A stretch of 64,000 nucleotides of DNA from JBCCBV01 sp039033855 (GTDB lineage: Bacteria; Planctomycetota; Phycisphaerae; Phycisphaerales; Phycisphaeraceae): positions 43,803-107,802 of the forward strand of contig JBCCBV010000012.1 of assembly GCA_039033855.1 (NCBI GenBank), written 5' to 3'. The first letter of the stretch is position 1; the number at the start of each line of letters is the position of its first letter. This document shows, piece by piece, positions 18,412 through 26,511 of this stretch. A program made the translations under genes and the position numbers. The notes under the pieces were generated by a model. It worked only from the letters and a program-made list of their open reading frames with translations. It did no database searches and was not told the origin of the DNA.

Positions 18412-19223
18412 TCCTGCGGGTCTTGTTGCAAGGCCTGGGCGAAGCCCTGCCGCAACTCGGCGCGCTTGGACACGCCGAGCTTGCGGTACACGCTTTTGAC
18501 GTGCACGTGGATGGTGTGCCTTGACCGTTGGAGCGATTCGGCCACGGCCTGTTCGGTTTGCCCTTCGATCAGTTGCCGGGCCACTTTGCGCTCCATGTCG
18601 GACAACTTGTCGAGCACGCCGGTTTGTAGAGAAGCGGCTTTGCCAGGCGGGTCGAGGGTGGCGGCAAGGCTTTGTTCCCAGCACGCGCTCAGGGGGTCGG
18701 CGACGCCCTGTAGGTACGCAAGGTCTTGCTCGCAGAAGGGGGGTTCGCTTGCGACACGTTCGAGCAGGTAGGCCGTCCAGCGCGACCGACCTGCGGGGAC
18801 GATTAATCCCGCGGTGGAACGATTTCCGCCGGTGGGCGTGGGCAGGGCGGGGCCCGGCGGGTTGTCCAAAGGGCGGAGAGGGGGTTGGGTTGGCTGGCTG
18901 CGCGACATCGGGCCGGCTGTCAGCAGGACGGCGCGCGGGCCTGGCGCAAAGGATTGCAGGCGGTCGAGGAGTCGCCGTGTGCGCAAGCGGTGCGGAGATC
19001 GGAACGGGCTTTGCGTCGACCGGCTCATGGGCTGGTCCGAGCCGATTGCGGTAACCACGCCTTGTCGCAGATGGGTCAGGCGCGCCGCGGCGCCGTGGGC
19101 CGACGCCGCGTACGCCAGGGCGCACAAGCAGTGGGCCAGTAGGGTGTGGTTCTTGTCGGCGAGTTTGGCTTGAAGCGGGCCGGTCCATCCCGGGTCCGTT
19201 TGCGGTCGGTTGGGTCCATCCAT
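18378..19223 (-). CDS. LuxR/GerE-type transcriptional regulator
   Basis: 281 residues with a C-terminal LuxR-type helix-turn-helix: LSDMERKVARQLIEGQTEQ followed by AVAESLQRSRHTIHVHVKSVYRKLGV (about 205-250). There is no receiver domain. The N-terminal 200 residues are Ala/Pro/Arg-rich and I do not recognise a sensor fold, although ERVASEPPFCEQDLAYLQGV could be part of a degenerate GAF-like region. The start is taken as ATG 19223; Met codons further downstream are possible. Upstream open frame to 19730 shows no protein-like features. Its stop lies inside the BatA-like gene. Confidence 0.75.
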   Translation of the reverse strand: MDGPNRPQTDPGWTGPLQAKLADKNHTLLAHCLCALAYAASAHGAAARLTHLRQGVVTAIGSDQPMSRSTQSPFRSPHRLRTRRLLDRLQSFAPGPRAVLLTAGPMSRSQPTQPPLRPLDNPPGPALPTPTGGNRSTAGLIVPAGRSRWTAYLLERVASEPPFCEQDLAYLQGVADPLSACWEQSLAATLDPPGKAASLQTGVLDKLSDMERKVARQLIEGQTEQAVAESLQRSRHTIHVHVKSVYRKLGVSKRAELRQGFAQALQQDPQDHASEARDRNP

Positions 19224-19582
19224 CGACGCCCCCGTTCTGGGTTTGCGGATTTGTTCGGAGCGACGCAGACGTACGGCTGGCGTACCAAACTGCGCATCCA
19301 TGCGATATCCCGGCGACGGCCTGCCCCCGAGAGCCCGCCGTGCATCGAACTTGACCGGTGATGCGCAAGTGATCTCCTTGCGCCGCCAACCGGTTCCGGG
19401 GCCTCCGGAGCCCCCGGACTCTCCGGAAGCCCGCGGAACAGGCGGGGCATCCATCGGCGTATGTGCCGACGTATTGTCCGGTTCATTCTCCGGGCAAGCA
19501 TTCAGATTGGCGTGGGTCTCTGCGTGTGGGTTATGTGGTAGGTCGCTCCCTGGTTGTGACGCCGGGGAAGCTAGCCCACCCG

Positions 19583-19604
19583 GGGCGCCAACTGGGTGGC
19601 GCCC
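19583..19604. repeat. inverted repeat / hairpin
   Basis: GGGCGCCA - ACTGGG - TGGCGCCC, a perfect 8-bp stem with a 6-nt loop. It is about 175 bp beyond the end of the subtilase gene. No T-run follows on either strand, so a classic terminator is not supported. Confidence 0.45.
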
Positions 19605-19627
19605 TGCGGCACGGCCGGTCGTTTTCT

Positions 19628-19652
19628 TTCGATCGTGTCTGCTTCGATCGTG
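19628..19652. repeat. direct repeat TTCGATCGTG x2
   Basis: TTCGATCGTG occurs at 19628-19637 and 19643-19652, spaced 15 bp start to start. This is a possible operator upstream of the luxR-type gene. It is short and could be chance. Confidence 0.25.
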
Positions 19653-19779
19653 CGCTCGGGCGATCGGGGTGCCTTGGGGTTTGGCCTGAGGCTGCAGACC
19701 GTACGCAGTCGCTGCGCAAGCTCGCTCCACAGATGGGAGGAACTCTGCGGGTTACGCCAGCGCGTTGCTGTCCTATGCG

Positions 19780-20634
19780 TCAGGCGCGCGGTGCGCCCGG
19801 CGGATCGGCGCCCGGCTCGTGCTGGTCTTGCGCGAGCAGGGTTTCGACCCACGCGAAGCGCCGCTCGGCCGTTCGGTTGAGTGCGAGCCGCCGAAGCGCA
19901 GCGCGCACCTCGTAAGGTCGGAGCGTCGGCTCGGCTTCGAGCAGGCGGGCGGTCAACCCGGTGACCACCGGGCAGGCGTAGCTGGAGCCGATGGCCAGGC
20001 GGGTTTGGCCGGAGCGCCAGGCGGCGGGGACATCGACGCCGGGCGCTTTGAAGTCGATGGCGTGATCGAGCGAGGCCAGCAGGCCGTCGGCGGGTCGTTG
20101 GGCGTCGACGCCGATCACCGCGCCCAGGCGTGCGGGGAAGTCGGTGGCGATGGGCCCGGGCCCGGCCGACGCGGCCACCACGACGCCTTGGGCGACGAGC
20201 GTGTCGATTTCGTGGCTCATCCTCAGGCCCCAGTCGATACGCGGGGTCGATAGGCTGAGGTTGACGACTTGTACGTCTTGCGTGGCCAGCCAACCGAGCG
20301 CGGCGGTCAGGGCGGCGGCGGATCCCGCGCCGCCTCGGCCGAGCACGCGCACCGAGACGATGTGGCAGTCGGGCGCCACGCGGCGGAGCCGGCTGGCGAC
20401 GGCGGTGCCGTGACCGACAGGGTCGCCAGCGGCGTCGGACCCGCAGGGCTCGACGCGTAGCGAGCCCGGGTCAATGGGTTCGCCCGGCTTGCTTGGGCTT
20501 GGCGTCGCGACGTGATAGTGGTCGACGCGCCCGCCGACCCAGGGGTGTTGGGCGTCGACGCCGGTGTCGAGGACGGCCGCGCGGACGCCTCGGCCGGTCG
20601 CTTGGGCCATGCGGTCGATCCACGCGTCGATCAT
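19780..20634 (-). CDS. S8 (subtilisin-like) peptidase without signal peptide
   Basis: 284 residues. The subtilase catalytic triad is visible: Asp23 in VLDTGVDAQHP, His75 in VGHGTAVAS, and Ser218 in GSSYACPVVTGL (usually GTSMAxP). The oxyanion asparagine of AAGNxG is replaced (VVVAASAGPG, Gly158 at that place), so activity may be reduced. There is no signal peptide, prodomain or membrane helix, so it appears cytoplasmic. Its ATG overlaps the TGA of the GAF gene (ATGA). It is the last gene of the lipoprotein/ExbBD operon. The cleavage target is unknown. Confidence 0.85.
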   Translation of the reverse strand: MIDAWIDRMAQATGRGVRAAVLDTGVDAQHPWVGGRVDHYHVATPSPSKPGEPIDPGSLRVEPCGSDAAGDPVGHGTAVASRLRRVAPDCHIVSVRVLGRGGAGSAAALTAALGWLATQDVQVVNLSLSTPRIDWGLRMSHEIDTLVAQGVVVAASAGPGPIATDFPARLGAVIGVDAQRPADGLLASLDHAIDFKAPGVDVPAAWRSGQTRLAIGSSYACPVVTGLTARLLEAEPTLRPYEVRAALRRLALNRTAERRFAWVETLLAQDQHEPGADPPGAPRA

Positions 20635-21152
20635 GCGGGGTCCGGGTTCTCGGGAGAATGAGAATGGGGCGGTGGCCCGTCCCACCAGTGGGCGATCTGC
20701 TGGGCCAGGCGCTGGGCCGAGGCCAGGTCGTCGGCGGTGAACCCGGGCTGCCGGTTGATGGCGGTCAGCACGGCCACGACGCCCTGCGGGGTCGCCACGG
20801 GCGCGGCCAGGAGGCTGCGGGTGGTGCTGCCGACCTGCTCGTCCACGCCGGGGTCGAAGTCCGGGTCGGCCGGGGCGGTGTTGCTGATCTGCGGTTGGCC
20901 GAACGAGGCGGCCAGGCCGACCAGCCCGTCGTCGATGGGTCGGCGCAGGCCCACGAGCTCGCGCGCGCTTGGGCCGACGGACACGGCGAAGATCAGGTCG
21001 CCCGCGCGATCGTCGCAGACCAGCAGCGAACCCTCGGCTGCGCCGAGCTCGGCCACCCAAGGGGGGAGCGCCGCGGCGATGCGCGCCTTGGCCTCTGCGC
21101 CGCCGGGCGGGTCGAAGGGGAACTCGGCGGCGACGGGGAGCGGTTCGGTCAT
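20631..21152 (-). CDS. GAF-domain protein
   Basis: 173 residues that read as a single GAF domain: GSLLVCDDRAGDLIFAVSVGP, then LRRPIDDGLVGLAASFGQPQISN, then SLLAAPVATPQGVVAVLTAINR. GAF domains sense small molecules or redox state, or dimerise. No output domain is attached, so it may act on a neighbour. It is coupled to the subtilase downstream (ATGA overlap), and lies 10 bp after the Pro/Glu-rich protein gene. Ligand unknown. Confidence 0.85.
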   Translation of the reverse strand: MTEPLPVAAEFPFDPPGGAEAKARIAAALPPWVAELGAAEGSLLVCDDRAGDLIFAVSVGPSARELVGLRRPIDDGLVGLAASFGQPQISNTAPADPDFDPGVDEQVGSTTRSLLAAPVATPQGVVAVLTAINRQPGFTADDLASAQRLAQQIAHWWDGPPPHSHSPENPDPA

Positions 21153-21162
21153 CGTGGCGGGA

Positions 21163-22212
21163 TCATCGCAGGTCGGTGAACACGGGCTGGAAGTTGCCGC
21201 CGGCGTCGAGCCGCAAGGCGAAGCGGGCCACCTGGAAGTCGCTCTTGCGCTGCCCGCGGGCGCGGACCTCGTTGTTGACGTCGATCTCGGCCAGGCTGAA
21301 CAGCCGGCTGCTGATGAGGAAGGCCAGCCCTTCGCCCGGTTGCAACTGGAGGCCGAAGCGTCGGGCGACGTTCTGCGGCGACTGCATGATGCTTTCGCCG
21401 CCCCACTTTTGGTTGCGGGTTTCGATCCGCATGGCTTGGCGGGTCCAGCGGCCGTTGGGGTCGGCGCCGACCTCGGCCACCAGCCCGTCGCGGTCGACGA
21501 TGATGAGGGTCAGGTCGCCCGTTTGCTGATAGGCGGCCAGGTCGTTGGGGTTCAGGGCCCACTGGATCTCGAAGGCGGCGTCCCCGCCGGAGCCGATGCG
21601 GTCGGGGGTGTCGTTGCCGCCGGAGGTTTCGGCGCGCACGCCTTCCTCGGCGGTGGGCTGCTCGGGCGCGGGGCGGGGGTCGGTGGGGGTTTCGGCCGGG
21701 TCGGGGGTGCCGGAGCTGTTGTCCGCGACGGCGGGTCCGGGGGCGTCTGACGTCACGGCCGGCTCTTCGCGCGCCGGCGGTTCGGGTGTGGGCTCGAGGG
21801 TGTTGGTGGGTTCGACGACCGGCTCGGGCGTCGGCGGATCGGGGTTCGCGACGGGCTCGGCGGTGGGCGAAGGGCCTTCGACGGCGCCGGCGGCGGCGCC
21901 GAGGTTTTCGACCGGCTCGGATTGCAGCTCGGGTTCCGGTTCAGGCTGCGGTTCGGGCTCCGGCTCCGGCTCAGGTTGAGGCTCGGGGGTGGGCGGCTCG
22001 GGTTCCGGTTCCGGGGGTTCGGGGGCTGGCGGTTCCGGGGCGGGAGCGGGGGCGGCTTCGGGGGCCGGCTCGGGCGCGGGCAACTCTTGCACGGCCACGG
22101 CCAGCACCGTGGCGGCCGGCGGTGTGTCCTCGGGCTCCGGCCAATACCGGTAGAGCGCAAGGTGGCCGGCGGCGGACGCGGCCATGGCGATGATGAGCAC
22201 CCAGCGGTTCAT
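21163..22212 (-). CDS. TolA/TonB-like protein: N-terminal anchor, Pro/Glu-rich linker, C-terminal domain
   Basis: 349 residues. A single N-terminal membrane helix (about 4-20, WVLIIAMAASAAGHLAL) is followed by a long Pro/Glu repeat linker (about 44-200, PEPEPEP units). A compact C-terminal domain (about 215-349) has EIQWALNPNDLAAYQQTGDLTLIIVDRDG and FQVARFALRLDAGGNFQP. The plan matches energy transducers that span the periplasm (TonB, TolA) and are driven by ExbB/ExbD-type motors. The C-terminal domain does not look like the TonB fold. Its ATG overlaps the exbD-like stop (ATGA). The linker DNA is itself internally repetitive. Confidence 0.75.
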   Translation of the reverse strand: MNRWVLIIAMAASAAGHLALYRYWPEPEDTPPAATVLAVAVQELPAPEPAPEAAPAPAPEPPAPEPPEPEPEPPTPEPQPEPEPEPEPQPEPEPELQSEPVENLGAAAGAVEGPSPTAEPVANPDPPTPEPVVEPTNTLEPTPEPPAREEPAVTSDAPGPAVADNSSGTPDPAETPTDPRPAPEQPTAEEGVRAETSGGNDTPDRIGSGGDAAFEIQWALNPNDLAAYQQTGDLTLIIVDRDGLVAEVGADPNGRWTRQAMRIETRNQKWGGESIMQSPQNVARRFGLQLQPGEGLAFLISSRLFSLAEIDVNNEVRARGQRKSDFQVARFALRLDAGGNFQPVFTDLR

Positions 22213-22580
22213 GGCGAGCCCTCCGCGGATTGTTCGCGCACGCCGAACTGCACGCGTCGGCCGTCGCGCGTCAGGTTCGACCAGACGGTCATCACGCGCT
22301 GGTGGGCCACGTCTTCAGACCCGGCGATCAGCAGCAGCGTGATGCCCGGATCGACTTCAGACAGCGCCGCGTCGGCGGTGGGGTGGTGGGCTTCGCGGAA
22401 GAAGACGGAGTCGGCTTGGACCACCAGGGGTTCGCTGCGGGCCTGGTCGACTTTAGCCGACTGGCCTTCGGACACCTTGGCGGGCGCGGTTTCCACCTGC
22501 CCGACCTCGACCGATTTGGACAAGGTCACCACAAGCGCGCACAGCAGGATGAACAGGAAGTCGACGAAGGAGTGGTTCAT
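22209..22580 (-). CDS. ExbD/TolR-like protein
   Basis: 123 residues. A short cytoplasmic N-terminus and one membrane helix (MNHSFVDFLFILLCALVVTL) carry the family Asp in SFVDFLF. A periplasmic domain follows, with DSVFFREAHHPTADAAL and ITLLLIAGSEDVAHQRVM, as in ExbD/TolR. Together with the preceding ExbB-type protein it should form a proton-driven motor in the inner membrane. ATGA overlaps join it to both neighbours. Confidence 0.8.
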   Translation of the reverse strand: MNHSFVDFLFILLCALVVTLSKSVEVGQVETAPAKVSEGQSAKVDQARSEPLVVQADSVFFREAHHPTADAALSEVDPGITLLLIAGSEDVAHQRVMTVWSNLTRDGRRVQFGVREQSAEGSP

Positions 22581-23281
22581 CCGCGCGGCTCCGGCTTGGA
22601 GGTCGTGTCGGGCGAACCGGTGGGTGCGTCCGCGGACGGGGTGTTGAACGGCCGGGTGTCGTGGTCGGCGGGGTTGGCTTCGGGCAACTCGGCGGAGGCG
22701 GGCCGGTCGGGCTCGACGCGGGCGGTGGGCGTTTGTCCGGGCGACTGCTGGACGTGCACGTGTACCTCGGCCGGGGCGTAGCCGGCGCGGGCGTGGGGCA
22801 TTGACGGGCCTTCGACCGGGCCGGCGCTCGACAGGCCGAACGAAGGCATGGCCGCGGGCGCGGCGCGGCGGGGGGTGTGGTCGGCCGTCGCGGCGTCGGG
22901 CTCGGGCCCGATGATCCACGTGAGTGCGTACCCGCCGATGGACGCGGTGATGGCGATGATCAGCCCGAACACGGTGGTGGTGCAAGCTTCGGCCAGCCCG
23001 GCGCCGATGCCGCCTTGGACGTTGTCGCCTTCGAGCAGGGCGAAGGACTGCACCAGGCCGATGACCGTGCCGAGCAGGCCCAGGGCGGGGGGCACTTCGG
23101 TAAAGAACGGCAGGATGCGGCGATGGGCGTGGCGGGCGGAGTCGGTCAGGTCGACCCGGGCAAGGCCGCCGACCAGGCCGACGGTCCAGAGCCGCTCGGC
23201 GAGCACGGCGATCAGGGCCACCGAGCACGCCAGCAGGGGCCACATGACCGGGCCGCCGGCGTCGAACCAGGTGCGGATCAT
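22577..23281 (-). CDS. MotA/TolQ/ExbB-type proton channel protein
   Basis: 234 residues. Three membrane helices are visible: about 10-33 (MWPLLACSVALIAVLAERLWTV), then FFTEVPPALGLLGTVIGLVQSFALL (about 59-83) with the family GLLGTVxG motif, then GLAEACTTTVFGLIIAITASIGGY (about 93-117). The C-terminal 110 residues are Pro/Ala-rich and unlike ExbB, possibly a cytoplasmic tail. The normal partner is the ExbD-type protein encoded next. It belongs to the eight-gene minus-strand operon. Confidence 0.9.
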   Translation of the reverse strand: MIRTWFDAGGPVMWPLLACSVALIAVLAERLWTVGLVGGLARVDLTDSARHAHRRILPFFTEVPPALGLLGTVIGLVQSFALLEGDNVQGGIGAGLAEACTTTVFGLIIAITASIGGYALTWIIGPEPDAATADHTPRRAAPAAMPSFGLSSAGPVEGPSMPHARAGYAPAEVHVHVQQSPGQTPTARVEPDRPASAELPEANPADHDTRPFNTPSADAPTGSPDTTSKPEPRG

Positions 23282-23384
23282 GGGTCGTTTCCGGTGGCGG
23301 TTTCGGCGTAGCCAGTGGGGATGCCGGCGGGGCCGAGGGAAAAGAGCCCGGGGCGGTCAGGCCCGGGGCCCGTGTGGGGTTGGG

Positions 23385-23909
23385 TCAGCCGTCGGCCCGG
23401 AGCAGCGGGCCGTAGTCGATCCGCTGGAGGACCTGCTCGGTCTTGCGTTGGAGCAGGGCCACGGCGCGGGACCGGCCTCGGTCGAAGTTGGCGCGGTAGG
23501 GCTCGTTGTTCTCCGGGGCCACGATGCTGCTGTTGGGCTCGCTGGGCGGGTCGGGGATGGCCCGGTCGAGCCGGATGGCCAAGACGCCGAGGCGGAACTC
23601 GCTGCGGTCGATCTGGTCTTGAATCTGCGCCTGCTGGGCGTTCACGGTGAGCGCCTCGCGGCCGGCGGCGAGTTCGGCGGCGGCCCGGGCGTCGAGGTCG
23701 TACAGCTGGCGGTAGAGCTTGTTGCGCTCGGCGAGCAGCTTGGAGAACTCGCGGTCTTCGGCGGCCTTGCGCTGCTGGATCTCGCGTTCGAGGTCGGCGC
23801 CCTGGGCACTGGCGGTGGCGGCGGGGAGCGTGGCTCCGGCGCCGGCACCGGCGAATACGGCCAAGGCCAGGGCGGGGGTTTGGAAACGGTGGAGGAGGTT
23901 GCGGGTCAC
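23385..23909 (-). CDS. exported coiled-coil protein of the ExbBD operon
   Basis: 174 residues with a Sec signal peptide (about 1-36, ending TASAQG). The mature part is helical and highly charged: ADLEREIQQRKAAEDREFSKL, a DARAAAELAAGREAL stretch, and RGRSRAVALLQRKTEQVLQRID. No family is recognised. Its place is comparable to coiled-coil periplasmic partners (CpoB/YbgF-like) in Tol systems, but no TPR is evident. The GTG at 23909 was chosen: GGAG lies 7 nt upstream and the signal peptide begins there. Confidence 0.75.
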   Translation of the reverse strand: MTRNLLHRFQTPALALAVFAGAGAGATLPAATASAQGADLEREIQQRKAAEDREFSKLLAERNKLYRQLYDLDARAAAELAAGREALTVNAQQAQIQDQIDRSEFRLGVLAIRLDRAIPDPPSEPNSSIVAPENNEPYRANFDRGRSRAVALLQRKTEQVLQRIDYGPLLRADG

Positions 23910-23991
23910 GGGGGATCTCCGTGGGAGGGTTGTGTCAAAAAAGGATCGGTCAACGGGACGGCGCGGCTTCGAGGATGCGGAGACGGCCGGG

Positions 23992-25128
23992 TTAGGGCGT
24001 GGCCTCGCGGGCTTCGATTTCGCGGATTCGGCGGGACAGCTCATCGTCGCCCAGGTCTTCCACGCCGGCGGGGGCGCGGTCCAGGGCGTCGGGGCCGGCC
24101 ACGGCGTCGATGGCGCCTTCCAGGTCGGTGATGGAGTCGTCGAGCGCCGCTTCGATGTTGCCGTTGAAGCGGTCCAGGCGGCTCTGCATCGAGTTGAGCT
24201 CTTCGCCGAACTGGGCCATGGCACCGGCTTCGCCGCCGGCCTGGTCGACCAGGCCGAGCAGGTCCTTGGCGCCGCGCATGGTTTCCATCAGCGTCAGGTT
24301 GTCGTTGAGCGATTGGCCGGCCGCCTCGAAGCGGACGAACAGCAGCTCGGTGTTGAGGATGACCTGCTGGTGGGCCAGCGAGACCTCATCGAGCACCCGC
24401 AGGACGTTGTCCCACAGCTTGCGCTGGTTCGGGGTCAGCTTGCGCGACATCGAGCGGACGCGGGCGATTTCGCGCAGGGTCTTGTACTGCATGACCAGGC
24501 GCTTCTGACGCACGGGGTCTTTTTCGGCGGCCACCTGGCGGGCGAGCATGTCGAGCATGCGCTCGCTGCGTTCGGCGGGGCCTTCGGCGTTTTCGCCTTC
24601 GCCCTGGTCGGCGTCGCCGGCTTCGATGGCTTCGCCGAGTCGTCCGCGGACGTAAGAGGTCTGCTCACCCAAGTAGCCCTGGGCTTCCCACATGGGATCG
24701 AGCACGTCGTCGCGGACGCGGAGGACGCCTTCGATGGCGGTGGTGTATTCCTCGAGGGCCTCTTCGGTCTTGCCCTCTTCGAGCAGCTTCTCGGCGCGTT
24801 CGACGGACTCGCCGAAGACGCGGAAGGAGCTGTTCATTTCGCGCTGCAGGGGGTTGACCGAGCTGCGCATCTGGGTGAAGACCTGCTGGAAGTCGTAACC
24901 CTCGAGCGCGGGTTGGTCGCCGGTGGCGCCGCCGCGTCGGATGACGGGCGAGCCGTCGGTTCGGCCGGTGTTGGCCGGGGCTTCGGTTTCGGCCACGGCG
25001 GGGGCCGGGGCGGGGTCGGCGCCCTCGCGGGGGCTGATCTGGGCCGAGGCGCTCAGGGGCAGGCCGGCGGCCAGCAGGCCCGTAAGGAGGACCCGGGTAC
25101 GGAACGGGTTGCGGTTGGCGGTAGCCAT
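23992..25128 (-). CDS. exported helical protein of the ExbBD operon
   Basis: 378 residues with a signal peptide (about 1-29, LLTGLLAAGLPLSASAQ). The mature region is rich in Glu, Ala and Arg and predicted helical: FGESVERAEKLLEEGKTEEALEEYTTAIEG looks like one TPR-like helical pair. A middle segment, MLDMLARQVAAEKDPVRQKRLVMQYKTLREI, and a C-terminal coiled coil follow. No enzyme motif is seen. It lies second in the operon after the lipoprotein gene. Periplasmic location is inferred. Confidence 0.75.
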   Translation of the reverse strand: MATANRNPFRTRVLLTGLLAAGLPLSASAQISPREGADPAPAPAVAETEAPANTGRTDGSPVIRRGGATGDQPALEGYDFQQVFTQMRSSVNPLQREMNSSFRVFGESVERAEKLLEEGKTEEALEEYTTAIEGVLRVRDDVLDPMWEAQGYLGEQTSYVRGRLGEAIEAGDADQGEGENAEGPAERSERMLDMLARQVAAEKDPVRQKRLVMQYKTLREIARVRSMSRKLTPNQRKLWDNVLRVLDEVSLAHQQVILNTELLFVRFEAAGQSLNDNLTLMETMRGAKDLLGLVDQAGGEAGAMAQFGEELNSMQSRLDRFNGNIEAALDDSITDLEGAIDAVAGPDALDRAPAGVEDLGDDELSRRIREIEAREATP

Positions 25129-25201
25129 GGCGGCGTATCTCCTGGTCTGGATCGGTAGGTCTGGATCGGGGGTCGGTGCGGGTGGAGGAAGTCGGTAGGC
25201 C

Positions 25202-25600
25202 TTAGCGGTTGCTGATCAGCCCGGCGTCCTGGGCTTTACGCAGGGTGTCGATGCGGACGTCTTCGTTGGGGATCTGCTTCCAGTACTCGATGGCGTTGTC
25301 GCCCTCGCCTTTGCCCATGGCTTCGGCGCCGGCGACGACAAACCGCAGGCTCTGCACGGCCTCGACCTGGCCCGGCGTTTCGGCCGAGCTGCTGGCGGCG
25401 TTGATCAGGGTTTTGGCCCGTTCGATGCTTTCGGCGTCGTTGAAGTTGATGGCCCGCGTGGCGGTAACCGCCGAGGTGATGTTGGCTTGGTAGCCGCGAT
25501 CGGACACCGGGGCGGTGCTCTGGCAACCCACGGCGCCGAGGGTCAGGCCCAGGCCCAGCCCGGTGGTGAGGAGCGTCGATCGGATGCTGCGGTGGGTCAT
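25202..25600 (-). CDS. small lipoprotein, first gene of the ExbBD operon
   Basis: 132 residues with a type II signal peptide: basic n-region MTHRSIR, hydrophobic core, lipobox GAVGC with Cys26. The mature part (ITSAVTATRAINFNDAESIERA through YWKQIPNEDVRIDTLRKA) is helical and matches no family known to me. The ATG at 25600 is preceded by AGGAGA at about 9 nt. Position at the head of a Tol/Ton-like operon suggests an envelope lipoprotein partner. It does not have the OmpA-like domain of Pal. Confidence 0.8.
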   Translation of the reverse strand: MTHRSIRSTLLTTGLGLGLTLGAVGCQSTAPVSDRGYQANITSAVTATRAINFNDAESIERAKTLINAASSSAETPGQVEAVQSLRFVVAGAEAMGKGEGDNAIEYWKQIPNEDVRIDTLRKAQDAGLISNR

Positions 25601-25622
25601 GGCAAGGGTCTCCTGGTTCCGT

Positions 25623-25640
25623 CCCGGGTTCGTGCCCGGG
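25623..25640. repeat. hairpin in the 5' leader of the envelope operon
   Basis: CCCGGG - TTCGTG - CCCGGG forms a perfect 6-bp stem 23 bp upstream of the lipoprotein ATG. A leader structure is possible. The rest of 25601-25766 holds no gene; TTGACG at 25737-25742 (minus) may be a -35, but no good -10 follows. Confidence 0.3.
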
Positions 25641-25766
25641 CTCTGGGATAGCGTCGGGGGGAAAAGACGCGGTGATCCGGACGAAGATTACCGCGCCGTC
25701 GTGATTTCTCCATGGAGCAACTTTGCTGGGAGATCGCGTCAACCCCTTGAGGATCCATGGCTTGCG

Positions 25767-26501
25767 TCAGTCGACGCCGGGTGAATCGGGTCTGGGTGCG
25801 TCGATAGACGCCGTTTCGTCGGGGTGCAGGCGGTAGACGTCGATGGGTTCGGGGAAGCGGTTGCGGTCTTGGATGACCTCGTCGGGGTCGCGTACGGCCT
25901 TGCCGCCGGCAAGCATCAGCCGTTTGTAGGCCCGGCGTGACATCGCGGTGCCGAACCGCCGACAACACTGGCCCGAGGCGATGCGCGCGGCCACGATGGC
26001 GCACTCGGACATCAGGACAGACCGCGCCGCGGGCGTGTGGTTTGTGTCTGGCGAGGCTATGTCGGGCGGGGCTGCGGCAGGGGGGTGGGCGCCGGGCGTC
26101 GAGGACCCGGGCGGGGCGCCGTCGAGTTCGACGCGCACGACCTTGCCCACGTCGAACGCCACGCGCAGGCGCACGTCGACGCGGAAGCCCAGGTCCATCA
26201 GCAGCGGCCGGACTTGGTCGGCGAAGCGCGCGTGAAGGTCTTGCGCGAACCGGTGTGCCAGCCGGGCGGGCTTGGGGTGGTCGCACACGGCCACGAATCC
26301 GTCGCCCGCGTACCCCTCGATCGCGACGCCCGGCCAGCGGTCTTGGTCGTGGGCCAATAAGCGTGACATGCCCAGGGCCAGGCGGTCGAGCCGTTCGGGC
26401 GTGTCGATGCTCTGGTAGACGAGCTGCGAATACCCGGACACGTCGGCATAGACGACGCCCGCGGCGCCGAGCGAGCTCCATCGTGGGGGGCGCTGCGACA
26501 T
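25767..26501 (-). CDS. class III nucleotide-cyclase-like protein
   Basis: 244 residues, one cyclase homology domain. Two metal-binding aspartates appear to be kept: Asp20 in YADVSGYS and Asp67 in EGYAGDGFVAV. A VRLRVAFDVGKVV strand and a C-terminal AARIASG element (compare ARxxS) also fit. A Pro/Ala-rich insert (about 128-155) interrupts the domain. It could make cAMP or cGMP, or be a degenerate regulatory cyclase domain. It starts 10 bp after the stop of the large kinase gene on the same strand, so the two are probably co-transcribed. Confidence 0.65.
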   Translation of the reverse strand: MSQRPPRWSSLGAAGVVYADVSGYSQLVYQSIDTPERLDRLALGMSRLLAHDQDRWPGVAIEGYAGDGFVAVCDHPKPARLAHRFAQDLHARFADQVRPLLMDLGFRVDVRLRVAFDVGKVVRVELDGAPPGSSTPGAHPPAAAPPDIASPDTNHTPAARSVLMSECAIVAARIASGQCCRRFGTAMSRRAYKRLMLAGGKAVRDPDEVIQDRNRFPEPIDVYRLHPDETASIDAPRPDSPGVD

Positions 26502-26511
26502 GGCGTGGAGG

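Larger units (their letters stand above)
19224..19779. other. 556-bp intergenic region between subtilase and luxR-type gene
   Basis: No convincing gene. It holds a perfect 8-bp inverted repeat (19583-19604), a 10-bp direct repeat (19628-19652), and another G/C-rich imperfect hairpin near 19391-19408. All lie downstream of the minus-strand envelope operon and upstream of the luxR-type gene. They could be a termination/attenuation region or operators for the regulator. Confidence 0.4.

Noticed and set aside
18885..19689. Plus-strand open frames upstream of and across the luxR-type gene
   Set aside because: No protein-like features, and they are antisense to a gene with a clear helix-turn-helix.
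21880..22120. Short-period repeats that could suggest a CRISPR or satellite
   Set aside because: They are in-frame Pro/Glu codon repeats of the linker protein. There are no spacers and no palindromic repeats.
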